Source: an uncultured Acidobacteriaceae bacterium
Lineage (GTDB): Bacteria; Acidobacteriota; Terriglobia; Terriglobales; Acidobacteriaceae
Length of the DNA stretch: 64,000 nt
Assembly: GCA_903842065.1 (NCBI GenBank)
Contig: CAIMKZ010000048.1
Span: 124,001 to 188,000, forward strand
Direction of reading: 5' to 3'
The translations under genes were made by a program, and so were the position numbers. Below, one piece after another: positions 1 through 9,927 of this stretch. Position 1 is the stretch's first letter. Each line of letters starts with the position of its first letter. The notes beneath the pieces were generated by a model, which searched no databases, had not been told where the DNA came from, and saw only the letters and a list, made by a program, of their open reading frames with translations.

Positions 1-731
1 TGGCTCTCTTCGGCGAAAAGTACGGCGACAAGGTCCGGGTCGTAAAAGTCGCCGGCGGATTTTCGACCGAACTCTGCGGCGGAACCCACACCACCGCCAC
101 TGGCGAGATCGGCCTCATCAAAGTTACGGCGGAGACCTCGGTCTCCTCCGGCGTGCGCCGCATCGAAGCCATCACCGGCCTCGGTTCGCTTTCGGCCTTC
201 CGCACGAACGCCGAAGTCGCTCACATCGCCGCTCAGGTAGCCGGGCCGGCCACTGCCGACATCAGCCTCTCCGACTCCCTACGCGCACGGCTTGCCGGTC
301 AGGAAGACGAGCTCAAGCGCCTCCGCCGCGAGCTCGAAGAGATGCGCATGAAGTCCGCCGCCGGCGGTCTCGACGAAGCCATCGCGGGCGCAGTCGAGGT
401 CAAGGGCGTCAAGCTCATCCGCCACCGGGCTGACAATTTGGACCGCGGCCAGCTCCGCACCCTCGTCGACAACCTCCGCCAGAAGGCCGGCGAATCCGTC
501 ATCGTCCTCGCTTCGGCACAGCCCGAGGGCAAGGTCGCAATCATCGCCGGAGTCACACCGGGCCTCGTCAAGCGCATCCAGGCCGGCAAGCTGGTCGGAG
601 CGGTGGCCAAGCTGGTCGGCGGCTCCGGCGGCGGCAAGCCTGACATCGCCGAAGCCGGCGGCAAGGACCAGTCGCAGATCGACGCCGCGCTCAAGGCCGC
701 GCCAACGATCCTCTGCGAGTTGCTAGGCTAA
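1..731 (+). CDS. alaS: Alanine--tRNA ligase, C-terminal part (cut by window start)
   Basis: This is the C-terminal portion of alanyl-tRNA synthetase, which charges tRNA-Ala in the cytoplasm. The reading frame is open from base 3 and ends with TAA at 729-731. Near its start it reads STELCGGTHT, the zinc-binding CGGTH motif of the editing domain, followed by the SSGVRRIEA segment typical of AlaRS. A short charged helical stretch (QEDELKRLRRELEEM) links to the C-Ala domain, which ends in a glycine-rich segment (GGSGGGKPDIAEAGGKDQ). The N-terminal catalytic core lies before the window. A strong hairpin terminator follows 38 bases after the stop. Identification is secure; only the truncation by the window edge limits it. 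Confidence 0.95.
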   Translation, partial: ALFGEKYGDKVRVVKVAGGFSTELCGGTHTTATGEIGLIKVTAETSVSSGVRRIEAITGLGSLSAFRTNAEVAHIAAQVAGPATADISLSDSLRARLAGQEDELKRLRRELEEMRMKSAAGGLDEAIAGAVEVKGVKLIRHRADNLDRGQLRTLVDNLRQKAGESVIVLASAQPEGKVAIIAGVTPGLVKRIQAGKLVGAVAKLVGGSGGGKPDIAEAGGKDQSQIDAALKAAPTILCELLG

Positions 732-768
732 TCAAACCGACTCAGGCGCACATCGCCGCAAATAACAA

Positions 769-798
769 GGGCCGCTCCCCCAAGGGAGCGGCCCTTTT
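769..798. terminator. Intrinsic terminator, alaS / convergent OMP gene
   Basis: An 11-bp perfect stem (gggccgctccc with gggagcggccc) has a 4-base loop and is followed on the plus strand by TTTT. It sits between alaS and the convergent gene ending at 814, so it may serve both. Confidence 0.85.
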
Positions 799-813
799 CA
801 ATTGCCCGTCAGG

Positions 814-1686
814 CTATCTGAATCCGAAGCTATAGCCCACGCCGAACGAGACGATCGGGTAAAACGGATATGGGTTCAGGCTGTTTCTATACTTGATGAT
901 CTGCGCGCTCAGGTTCTGTTGCGCGGTGGCGTTGGTTGCCATGTTCACGCAGGTGGAGCCGTTCGTTGCGGCATCGGACGAGGTCAGGCAGGCGTTTCCG
1001 CTCAGCGTCATGCCCAACTCCGGCACTCCGGTATACACAATGCCGAGTTCAACCGGGAACGACCAGTGCCCGCCGGTGCGCGAGATCAGGTTGCCCCAGC
1101 CGATCGTCGCAGTGGGCAGAAGTTGATTTCTGTTCAGGCCCAGGCTCGCGACTATGGTCAGGGGATTCACGGCGTCTGAGTAGTACTTCTGCGATCCCAG
1201 GGAAAACGAACTTCCTGGCGAGGCCGTTCCGTTGGCCATGATGAGGTTCTGGTTGTAGAACTGCATGCCCGGGCTTAGCCGCAAGCCGTGTCGCGACCAC
1301 GGGTAGTAGTCCAGCGCTACACCGCCCGTGGCAAAGTTCAGGTTGCCGTTGATGGCGATGCCGTTTGCGCCGCCGCTGCCATTTACGGTGATGTTGTTGA
1401 CGTTATAGGCAAACACGGTGCCGATGCCGCGAATGTTCAGGTTCTTGGTGGCGTTCACTGCGATCTGCGCGCTGACGCCCATCGTAGAGACGCCCCCGCT
1501 CACGCCGATGCGGGAGAAGGGCGGAATGCCGCCCTTTCGGTTGGGATTCTGGTATCCGATCAGGTTACCTCTGTGGTCCGGCTGCTGGGGGGCGGGGATG
1601 TCGGTGGCCGATGGTGTTATCTGAGCCACAAGCAGGGGCGCAGCACAAAAAACGCCGAGCACAAGACGGGAGAGAAGTCGTTGCAC
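814..1686 (-). CDS. Putative outer-membrane beta-barrel protein
   Basis: An exported protein of about 290 residues. I chose the GTG start at 1686 because GGAGG lies 7 bases upstream; an ATG-started frame reaching 1761 would add an implausible N-terminus. From this start the protein begins with a basic then hydrophobic stretch (RLLSRLVLGVFCAAPLLVAQ) that looks like a Sec signal peptide. The mature part is rich in Gly, Asn and alternating aromatic residues, with repeated barrel-like strands, and ends in VGYSFGFR, a C-terminal aromatic strand typical of outer-membrane barrels. I recognise no specific family. It is divergent from another barrel protein at 1955, sharing a 268-base upstream region. 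Function unknown; possibly a porin-like or structural barrel. Confidence 0.7.
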   Translation of the reverse strand: MQRLLSRLVLGVFCAAPLLVAQITPSATDIPAPQQPDHRGNLIGYQNPNRKGGIPPFSRIGVSGGVSTMGVSAQIAVNATKNLNIRGIGTVFAYNVNNITVNGSGGANGIAINGNLNFATGGVALDYYPWSRHGLRLSPGMQFYNQNLIMANGTASPGSSFSLGSQKYYSDAVNPLTIVASLGLNRNQLLPTATIGWGNLISRTGGHWSFPVELGIVYTGVPELGMTLSGNACLTSSDAATNGSTCVNMATNATAQQNLSAQIIKYRNSLNPYPFYPIVSFGVGYSFGFR

Positions 1687-1954
1687 GGGAAAGCCTCCGA
1701 TACAAGTTCGATATTCACGTATGCACCTGACCATGAAATCATCCTGGTCCGGTTTCCCCACCTCCGCCTGCTGGATGCAGCGGTGTCAAGGCAGCGCACA
1801 GTTAAATGAATCGTACAATGCTCTGCCGGATGAATTGGAAGTAATTGCCGGAGGAATCAATGCTGGCACCGGGCAGTCTTGCCTGACTTCCCGCCGGGGG
1901 GGGCGAAAGGTTCGCATTGTCCACCCTTGGCGTGGTCGGTTAAGCTTTAGGGTG

Positions 1955-2701
1955 ATGCGTCATACCAAAATAATCTCAATAGTTGCCAGCCTGCTGGCAG
2001 TTCTGGCCGTCTGGTCTGCCGTTCCGGCACAGGCCCAGAGCTCGAGCTCACAACCCAGCCAGGTTGAGCCGCCGAAGCCCTTACAGCCCGCCAACGGGGC
2101 CTATGTCGTCGTCGATCCGCTTGCCGGAGTCAGCTACGACAACCGCTACGACATCTCTGTCGGCATGGCCTACGACCACATGAAGGCAGGCCCGACGCTG
2201 CTACAGGGCTCGAACCTGGGCGGTCTGGACCTGACCGGGACCATGTGGTTCAGCAAGCACTGGGGCGTGCAAACGTCCGAGCGCGCCTACCTTGGCTCGA
2301 GCGGCGCCGGCATCAACGCGGCAGCACCCGGGGGCGGCAACATCCGGGGACCGTTTGTGGCCCAGTACTTCTTTACGGCTGGCGCGGTCTGGCTTGGACC
2401 CCACAACAAGCACGGTGCTATCCTCGCGCATGCGCTGGGCGGCGGCGTGTATGGTCAGTTCGAGAAGGAGCTCAGGGGCAACTCGCCCTCGGTTGTGGCC
2501 TTCTATAACGACCAGCTTGCTCCGGCGGCCATCATCGGCGGCAGCTTCGACCTGAACCGCTCCTCGCGCTGGGTCTTCCGCGTAACTCCCGATGCGGTTG
2601 TGACCCACTACGGCATCAACTACTATCCCAAGACCACGCAGTTCGATGTGAACTTCGCGATCTCTGTCGGGGTGGAGTACAAGTTCAGCAAGAAGCGGTA
2701 G
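1955..2701 (+). CDS. Putative outer-membrane beta-barrel protein
   Basis: A predicted exported protein of 248 residues. The start at ATG 1955 gives a clear signal peptide (RHTKIISIVASLLAVLAV, then a PAQAQ cleavage region). A GTG three bases upstream is an alternative, and the ribosome site (TTTAGGG) is weak. After a Ser/Gln/Pro linker the protein has short amphipathic strands (YDISVGMAYDHM, GGSFDLNRSSRWVFRVTPDAVV) and ends NFAISVGVEYKFSKKR, resembling the small OmpA-like or OmpW-like barrels that start with a periplasmic turn and end in an aromatic strand. It is divergent from the barrel gene ending at 1686. No enzymatic motif is visible. Confidence 0.7.
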   Translation: MRHTKIISIVASLLAVLAVWSAVPAQAQSSSSQPSQVEPPKPLQPANGAYVVVDPLAGVSYDNRYDISVGMAYDHMKAGPTLLQGSNLGGLDLTGTMWFSKHWGVQTSERAYLGSSGAGINAAAPGGGNIRGPFVAQYFFTAGAVWLGPHNKHGAILAHALGGGVYGQFEKELRGNSPSVVAFYNDQLAPAAIIGGSFDLNRSSRWVFRVTPDAVVTHYGINYYPKTTQFDVNFAISVGVEYKFSKKR

Positions 2702-2902
2702 CCGGAAAGGGCCAGCGCCCGGACGACATGCCGCTTCAGCGATCCGTGGATTGCTGTGTATCCTCGGAGCGCTTTCTCAGATTGCAAAGCCATGTCTGTT
2801 GATTGGAGACGGCTGGCGTCAGGTTGCGTCCCGATGTGGTATTCTCCTGCGTTCGGAGATTCCCGGGCAGCGATGCCCGTATAGGGGAGAGATAGATATC
2901 CT

Positions 2903-4165
<1,263 letters not shown>

Positions 4166-4208
4166 GCCGAATCGGGGTGGTTGAACCCTGGATCGGATCG
4201 GTTTTCTG

Positions 4209-4244
4209 GTGGCGTCTTCTTCAGGAAGACGCCACTTTTGTTTT
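4209..4244 (+). terminator. Intrinsic terminator after glgC
   Basis: An 11-bp stem (gtggcgtcttc / gaagacgccac) with a 5-base loop is followed by TTTTGTTTT, 43 bases after the glgC stop. Confidence 0.85.
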
Positions 4245-4274
4245 GCCGCGGGGCAGATTTTTTGCTGTCAAATA

Positions 4275-4378
4275 TTGTAAGTGCAGAAAACAAAACAGTT
4301 ACCTATTTTCGATTTGCAAGTGCAGAAAACAAAAGACTTAAGATTGCATCCCTTGTAAGTGTAGAAAATAAAGGAGTT
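4275..4378. repeat. Three tandem units with exact 39-bp period
   Basis: Three copies of a TTGTAAGTGCAGAAAACAAA-like unit start at 4275, 4314 and 4353, exactly 39 bases apart. The first about 17-18 bases of each unit are strongly conserved and the remainder varies. The period is a multiple of three, so both strands translate to repeated short peptides (SAENK on plus, FVFCTY on minus), but neither frame has a convincing ribosome site or domain. The rest of 4245-4723 holds no recognisable gene. The block is AT-richer than its surroundings and lies between the glgC terminator and a receptor gene. Confidence 0.7.
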
Positions 4379-4723
4379 GCGTCCGGAACTCCGGACATTC
4401 TGGAGTGCTTTTTCATCCTGCGTGAAACCGAGGAGGAGGGTACGGGTCAGGCAGATGACTGACATGTTGAACCGGGGATATATCTGACATAGGCGATGCA
4501 ATTCCTCCTCAAGATAATGGTGCGCTTTTTTGGGGAAATCATCGGCAAAGCGGCGCAGGGATAATTCGGGAGGCAGGCCGGCTCGATGTTTGGGTATGGA
4601 TGTTCTCGCGAGTAAATAAGTTGGACGAGATATGCGAGCATTCACGAGTTTGTCATCGAAAACCAACGAGTAATTCAAGGAACCGTCATAATTCCAGACA
4701 TTGGCGACGAAGAAAATAGGGGC

Positions 4724-7700
4724 ATGAAAACCCCGAAATTTTTGGCCCTTGTGGCCCTCATCGTCTCATTTGGCCTTAGCGCGAACGCTCAGATTACTAC
4801 TAGCCGCGCGACAGGCGTAGTCAAGGATGCCACCGGCGCACTGCTTCCAAATGCGCAGGTGATGTTCCAGGACGCGCGCACTGGGGCCATACGTTTGATT
4901 GAAACCAACTCGGAGGCGGTCTACCTTGCCGTCGGACTTCCGCCTTCGACTTATAAGATCAATGCCACAGCGCCGGGCTTCTCGGTCACCGAAGTTCAGA
5001 ACGTAACGCTTGCGGTCGGCCAGGAGTACGTACACGACTTCGTGCTTCGTGCCGCCGGTCTTCCAACCGAGGTTACGGTGGAAGCCGGGGAATCGACGAT
5101 GATCGACACTTCATCGGCGTCGATCGGGTCAAACGTGAGCACCCGTGAGATTCAGAACCTGCCGATCAACGGCCGCCAGATCTCGCAGCTCTACCTGCTG
5201 GTGCCGGGCGCGACGAACTCGGGTTCGGGCACGTTCGACAACATCCGCTTTTCGGGCCGCGCGGTGGAGCAGAACATCATCCGCCTGGACGGCGTTGAGG
5301 CGACGTCAATTATCAGTTCGTCTCCGGGTAACCTGAACGGCGAGCTGACCTCGCTGTTCCGCTTGCAGCAGTCGCTTGAGGCCGTGCAGGAGTTCCGGAT
5401 CGACTCGTCGGTCTATCCTGCCGAGATGGGCACCGGTACCGGCGGCCAGATCTCATTTGTCACCCGTTCGGGCGGCAATCAGCTGCACGGATCCATCTTC
5501 GAGTACGACCGCAACGACTTCTTCGATGCGCGGAATACCTTCAACCCGAAGGGCAAGGGCAACGCGAAGTTCCGTCTGAATCAGTTCGGCGGCTCTCTCG
5601 GCGGCCCGATCATCGCGAATAAGCTGTTTGCCTTTGGCAACTACGAAGGACTGCGCCAGCGCTGGGCTGCGCCCTACACGGCGGCCACGCTGAGCAACTA
5701 CGCCCGGTCACTGGTGTCATCGTCGAGCGCGATCTATCCTTTGCTTGGCGCGTTCCCCACCGATCCCAACAGCCTCGCGTCCGAGACCGGCTCGGCCATC
5801 AAGCAGCAGACCGTGACCGTGGTTGGATCGAACCGGGTCAACGAAGACTTCGGCATGATCCGCTTCGACTACAGAATCAGCGACAAGTTCCAGATGTACG
5901 CGCGCTACAACCGCGACCAGGGAAATTCGGTGCAGATTCAGGATGCCTCGCTGAGCCAGTTTGGGCAGGTTGAGCTTCCGCAGAACGCGGTACTGAGCCT
6001 GAACCAGATCTGGTCGCCGAACCTGATGAACGAGACCAAGTTCGGCTACAACGGCATCAAGATGCGCGTGCAGGGTCTTCCCGGCACAAGCCCGACCGCG
6101 GACATCAGCAAGGCGCGTATCTCGATCGCCGGCCTGACCAACGTGGGTTCTCTGATCAGCCTTTCGAGTTCGTTCAACGGCGTTGGCGCTCCCTACACCG
6201 GGCAGAGCTATTCGTTTATCGATAACATGTCGCTGCTCAAGGGCAACCACGCGTTCAAGTTCGGCGTGGAGTTCCGCCCGCTGGCGCTTTACAACAACCA
6301 GATCGGCGGCACGACGTACACCTACAACTCGGTCGATCTGTTCATCGCCAACTCGCCGGCGCAGATTCAGTTCTACGGCGATCTGAGCGATCTGAGCCCG
6401 TTTACCGGTCTGAGCGGAAACGCTCAAGTGAAGCAGGCCTACTACATAGGCTACGCGCAGGACACGTGGAAAATCCGCCCGAACCTGACGCTGGCCTATG
6501 GCCTGCGGTACGAGTACTACTCGCCTCTGCATGAGGCGCGTAACAAGAACGTGTTCTTCGACATGAACGCGGGCATGATCGTTCCCAAGTACACGGGCGA
6601 CTGGTTTGCCAGCTCGAAGGCGAACTTTGGTCCGCGTCTGGGCCTGACCTGGCAGCCGAAGCTGTTCAAAGATCACACCGTGATTCGCGCGGGCGCCGGT
6701 GTCTTCTTCGGGCCGGGGCAGACCGAGGACCAGATTCAGCCGGAAGCCAACGATCGCGTACAGCGGACGTTCACCTCGGGCAAGGTCTATCCGATCATTC
6801 CGCAGACCGACGTCTACCAGGGCTACGACATCAACAGCACGACGCTGGGCTACCAGCCCCGCGCCTACTCGCCGAACTACAAGGTTCCCGAGCGCATCAC
6901 CTCGTACTCGATGTCTGTGCAGCAGGAACTTCCGGGGAACTTCCAGTTGATGGTTGGCTACGTTGGCTCGACGGGCCGGAACCTCTTCCTGCGCTCGATC
7001 ACAAACCTGATCACCGGCGTAACGATGAATCCGACGACTGGCGCGGGAACCGCGGTGCGCCAGTTCGGCGGCCGGTTCGCCGAGATCGACTTCAAGACCT
7101 CGGGCGGCACCGACCAGTATCACGCATTGCAGAGTACGTTGCAGCGTCGATTCGGCAAGGGCCTTTCGATGGGCTTGCAGTACACCTGGGCCAAGGAACT
7201 GGGTACGTCGAGCGGCTCGAACGAGGCCTCGACCTCGCAGGTTCCTCTTCCGCTGGGTCACGCCGGCTACTCGGCTGAGTATGGCCGCGGCTCGTTCGAT
7301 ATCCGCCACACACTGAACATGACGGCGCTCTATGACCTGCCCTTTGGCCATGGCAAGGCGCACAGCCTGAGCGGCGTGACGGACCTGGTCGCGGGCGGCT
7401 GGCAGATCGGCGGCACCATGAACGCGCGCTCCGGGATGCCGATCGACGTGTTGATCACGCGCCCCGACGTTGCCTATGTGGGCAACGCAGGCACCTCGAT
7501 TGCGGGACAGGTGTTCGCCTCTCCGGTGGTTACATCGGGCATAGTCCAGACGACTCCGGTGGTCAATGTACCCGGCGGAGGCAACTCGCGCAACATCCGT
7601 CGCCCGGACGTAGTAGCTGGCGTGAGTCCGTACATCAAGTCGGGCAAGCAGTGGCTCAACCCGGCGGCGTTTACCGCGCCGGTGGCGGGCGGCTTCGGCA

Positions 7701-8029
7701 ACTCTCGGCGCAACAACTACACCGGCCCAAACCTGGCCCAGCTTGATCTGACACTGAGCAAGACGGTTACAGTCGGCGAGCGGGTTTCGTTCGAGTTCCA
7801 TGCCGATGTGTACAACATCCTCAACCACGCGAACTTCGCTGTGCCGGGCACGGTGCGTCTGCCGCAGGTGCTTCCGTCCGCGGCTCCGGCCGGCGCCACG
7901 TCTCAGCCGGGTGCTGCGTACTCGCTGTCGAACGCGGGCGCCTTCGGCGTGCTGACCAGCACGGTGGGCAATCAGGTAGGCATCGGCGCCAACCGTCAGA
8001 TCCAGCTCTCTCTGCGGGCGAACTTCTAA
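4724..8029 (+). CDS. Oar-like TonB-dependent receptor
   Basis: A large (1101-residue) outer-membrane receptor predicted to import a ligand with energy from TonB. It has a Sec signal peptide (residues 1-22, ending LSANA-Q), then a carboxypeptidase-regulatory-like Ig fold (TGVVKDATGALLPNAQV, about 28-115). A plug follows with the LPINGRQISQLYLLVPG segment and the DGVEA-type motif (about 130-230), then a long barrel. Barrel signs are alternating aromatic strands, FVTRSGGNQLHGSIFEYDRN near 250, and the C-terminal NRQIQLSLRANF strand. GGGG lies just before the ATG. This architecture matches the Oar/acidobacterial receptor type. No SusD partner is adjacent. The substrate cannot be read from sequence. 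Confidence 0.9.
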   Translation: MKTPKFLALVALIVSFGLSANAQITTSRATGVVKDATGALLPNAQVMFQDARTGAIRLIETNSEAVYLAVGLPPSTYKINATAPGFSVTEVQNVTLAVGQEYVHDFVLRAAGLPTEVTVEAGESTMIDTSSASIGSNVSTREIQNLPINGRQISQLYLLVPGATNSGSGTFDNIRFSGRAVEQNIIRLDGVEATSIISSSPGNLNGELTSLFRLQQSLEAVQEFRIDSSVYPAEMGTGTGGQISFVTRSGGNQLHGSIFEYDRNDFFDARNTFNPKGKGNAKFRLNQFGGSLGGPIIANKLFAFGNYEGLRQRWAAPYTAATLSNYARSLVSSSSAIYPLLGAFPTDPNSLASETGSAIKQQTVTVVGSNRVNEDFGMIRFDYRISDKFQMYARYNRDQGNSVQIQDASLSQFGQVELPQNAVLSLNQIWSPNLMNETKFGYNGIKMRVQGLPGTSPTADISKARISIAGLTNVGSLISLSSSFNGVGAPYTGQSYSFIDNMSLLKGNHAFKFGVEFRPLALYNNQIGGTTYTYNSVDLFIANSPAQIQFYGDLSDLSPFTGLSGNAQVKQAYYIGYAQDTWKIRPNLTLAYGLRYEYYSPLHEARNKNVFFDMNAGMIVPKYTGDWFASSKANFGPRLGLTWQPKLFKDHTVIRAGAGVFFGPGQTEDQIQPEANDRVQRTFTSGKVYPIIPQTDVYQGYDINSTTLGYQPRAYSPNYKVPERITSYSMSVQQELPGNFQLMVGYVGSTGRNLFLRSITNLITGVTMNPTTGAGTAVRQFGGRFAEIDFKTSGGTDQYHALQSTLQRRFGKGLSMGLQYTWAKELGTSSGSNEASTSQVPLPLGHAGYSAEYGRGSFDIRHTLNMTALYDLPFGHGKAHSLSGVTDLVAGGWQIGGTMNARSGMPIDVLITRPDVAYVGNAGTSIAGQVFASPVVTSGIVQTTPVVNVPGGGNSRNIRRPDVVAGVSPYIKSGKQWLNPAAFTAPVAGGFGNSRRNNYTGPNLAQLDLTLSKTVTVGERVSFEFHADVYNILNHANFAVPGTVRLPQVLPSAAPAGATSQPGAAYSLSNAGAFGVLTSTVGNQVGIGANRQIQLSLRANF

Positions 8030-8090
8030 CCGCAGCAACAGCTGGACCGGAGTTAGCGGCAGTTAGCCGCAATAAATGTATCTCTTGTGC

Positions 8091-8125
8091 GCCTCTGGCG
8101 GTCCTTGACCGCCAGAGGCATTTTT
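8091..8125 (+). terminator. Intrinsic terminator after receptor gene
   Basis: A 13-bp perfect stem (gcctctggcggtc / gaccgccagaggc) with a 3-base loop is followed by ATTTTTG. Confidence 0.9.
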
Positions 8126-8399
8126 GTGGGCGGGGGGGGGGGATTGGATGGGGAGAACGACAGCTTTGTACGTATCCGTCCCGGTGGAACTGGTCTGCTG
8201 GGCGTTTCCGGATCGGCAAGATGACACTATCCGAACTTGACCAATTGAATACGCCGCACGTGGCGTGGCTTGAGCACGCGTGGGTGATGATTGTGGCGTG
8301 CAGTGGGCCAAGGGGTCCCTCCCGCCGGCACACATGCGCAGTGGCGCGTAGGAGCCTGTGGCAGCCCAGGAGTTTGAGTTCGCCTGGCTATGGGTCTGT
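8126..8399. other. Intergenic region with 11-G run
   Basis: The interval between the receptor terminator and the 3' end of the radical SAM gene contains an uninterrupted run of eleven G at 8132-8142. I see no gene, no promoter I would trust and no clear terminator for the minus-strand radical SAM gene. Confidence 0.5.
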
Positions 8400-9575
8400 T
8401 TACGGTTCGGCTTCAGAAAAAAGATCGTGTACGGCGAGGGCCTGGTCTAGTCGGGGTTGCAAGTCACCGACGAGTTCAAGGCCCTCGGCGCTTTGCGGGG
8501 ACGCGGCGATCTGGCGGGTGTAGCTGATGATCTTGAATTTGGCGCTGGCCTTGATCTGCAAGAGGATGAAGCCGCAGTGCCAATGTGTCCGCTTGTCGAC
8601 GTCGCCGTTCTCCAGCCAGTTGAGCGCCATACAGGAGGGGCAGGCGGCCACGAAGGGGCATTCGACGCAGGGCGAGGTGTCAATCTGCCGCATCTCGCCC
8701 CAGATTCTGGTGGGGAACGAGAGCGGGCCGTTGTACTGATGCCCAGTGGAGACCTCGACGAACCGGTGGCAGGGCAGCGGCCTGGCCTCCACGTCGTAGC
8801 AAATCATCGGATTGCCCGAGCCGCACCAGCGCGGGAACTCCAGACTGTCGCTGGGCTCCGTCATTTTCTCGAAGGGAAGATTGATCAGCCGCGAAGGATC
8901 CAGTTCGGGACGGGCAAGGTAGTAGTCCACCAGCTTCTCCAGCTCCACGGCGAAAGAGGCTAGGGAAGTCTCCAGCTGATCGCCCCAGATATTTTCATAG
9001 GGCACGTTGGCGTCGATCTTCTCAAAACCCATAGCATGCAGCTCGGCGATGCCCTGGGAGATCATGCCAACGGTGCTGGGGCCGATGGTCATTTTGACGC
9101 GTTTTTCCATGCCGTAGCGCGCCGCGCGCTCGAGCGCCCAGGGCACATGCGGCAGGACGAGGTCGTAGGAGCCGCAGCGATTCAGGTTGTGGGCCTCGCG
9201 GGTGCCGTCGATGCTGAACGAGAAGCCGACGCACGAGCGGCGATCGAGGTAAGACTTGATCGTGTCGTTGAAAAGCGTGCCATTGGTGGTAAATGAAAAG
9301 CTGAACTTGCGCGGCCACGTGCGGCTGTGCGCGTAGTCCACCGCCGACTGGATGACATCCCACACAAAGAGGGGCTCTCCGCCGATGAAGTCAAACTCCA
9401 CCCGCTCGTGAGAGCCCTCTTCCAGCAGATGCCGGGAGACGATTTCGCACGCCGTCCGGGCGGTCATGGCTTTGGACGACCGCTCGGCGCGGCCCTCGTA
9501 GCAGTAGGAACAGCGCAGGTTGCACTTGTCCGTCAAGTGCATCTGCACGATCTTGAAGCTGTAGGATTCGCCCAT
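8400..9575 (-). CDS. Radical SAM/SPASM peptide maturase (candidate)
   Basis: A predicted cytoplasmic radical SAM enzyme of 391 residues. The start at ATG 9575 lies 7 bases after the stop of the Cys-rich peptide gene; a longer in-frame start would overlap that gene and only adds a low-complexity shadow. The radical SAM CxxxCxxC motif is at C18, C22, C25 (TDKCNLRCSYCYEG) and GGEP at 65-68. A SPASM-type C-terminus has cysteines at 251, 259, 269, then C303-x2-C306-x5-C312-x2-C315 and C334, enough to bind auxiliary 4Fe-4S clusters. Radical SAM/SPASM proteins next to small Cys-rich peptides are typical maturases of ribosomal peptides (thioether or C-C crosslinks). The chemistry here is not predictable. 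An alternative is an anaerobic-sulfatase-maturase-like activator, but no sulfatase is adjacent. Confidence 0.85.
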   Translation of the reverse strand: MGESYSFKIVQMHLTDKCNLRCSYCYEGRAERSSKAMTARTACEIVSRHLLEEGSHERVEFDFIGGEPLFVWDVIQSAVDYAHSRTWPRKFSFSFTTNGTLFNDTIKSYLDRRSCVGFSFSIDGTREAHNLNRCGSYDLVLPHVPWALERAARYGMEKRVKMTIGPSTVGMISQGIAELHAMGFEKIDANVPYENIWGDQLETSLASFAVELEKLVDYYLARPELDPSRLINLPFEKMTEPSDSLEFPRWCGSGNPMICYDVEARPLPCHRFVEVSTGHQYNGPLSFPTRIWGEMRQIDTSPCVECPFVAACPSCMALNWLENGDVDKRTHWHCGFILLQIKASAKFKIISYTRQIAASPQSAEGLELVGDLQPRLDQALAVHDLFSEAEP

Positions 9576-9582
9576 GAGTGAT

Positions 9583-9927
9583 TTATTTGCTGGTTCCCGA
9601 GCACCCTGAGCAGCCAGAGCAGCTGCTGCAACCGTTGCAGCCCGTGCAGGAGCTGGTGCAGCCTGAACATCCGCTGCAATCGCATCCGTTGTAGCTGACA
9701 GCCGACACTTCCGTGCTGCCGGCGGGGCGCGCGCTACTCTTTGCCAGCCGCGCTTTTCTGGCTTCTTCCAGATCATGTGAGCTGAGCGAGAGACTGCTGG
9801 CCAGCACGTCGCGATTGGCTGCGGTCATCAACAGGGCCGCAGCGCCTCCGATCTTGAGCGCATGGCGAAGGAAGTGCCGACGATCGGCTACCTGCTCCGA
9901 TAAGGCCTTATCCACTTTCGTTGTCAA
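9583..9927 (-). CDS. Cys-rich Tat-leader peptide, candidate RiPP precursor
   Basis: A 114-residue protein starting at TTG 9927, chosen because AGAGG lies six bases upstream. Residues 15-24 read DRRHFLRHAL, close to the twin-arginine consensus (RRxFL), followed by a hydrophobic segment (IGGAAALLMTAA, 26-37). A charged linker (about 50-70) leads to a C-terminal core, residues 80-112. The core has ten cysteines, mostly spaced CxxC, separated by Gly, Ser, Thr and Asn (positions 82, 84, 87, 90, 94, 97, 100, 103, 106, 109). The maturase gene follows after 7 bases, so the pair is probably co-transcribed and translationally coupled. I infer a precursor whose core is modified in the cytoplasm and then exported folded through Tat. 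A metal-binding peptide is the main alternative. I do not recognise a named family. Confidence 0.75.
   Translation of the reverse strand: MTTKVDKALSEQVADRRHFLRHALKIGGAAALLMTAANRDVLASSLSLSSHDLEEARKARLAKSSARPAGSTEVSAVSYNGCDCSGCSGCTSSCTGCNGCSSCSGCSGCSGTSK

Noticed and set aside
4268..4678. A 136-codon minus-strand frame with repeated FVFCTY peptides
   Set aside because: The repetition comes from the 39-bp DNA repeat; there is no ribosome site or recognisable domain, and the plus-strand frame is equally unconvincing.
5717..8038. A 773-codon open frame on the minus strand opposite the first receptor
   Set aside because: It is antisense to a well-supported receptor, has no domain, and its Arg/Ala/Val-rich composition is that of a shadow frame in GC-rich DNA.
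8132..8142. Run of eleven G as a phase-variation tract
   Set aside because: It lies outside any gene and not within an evident promoter spacer, so a switching role is unsupported.
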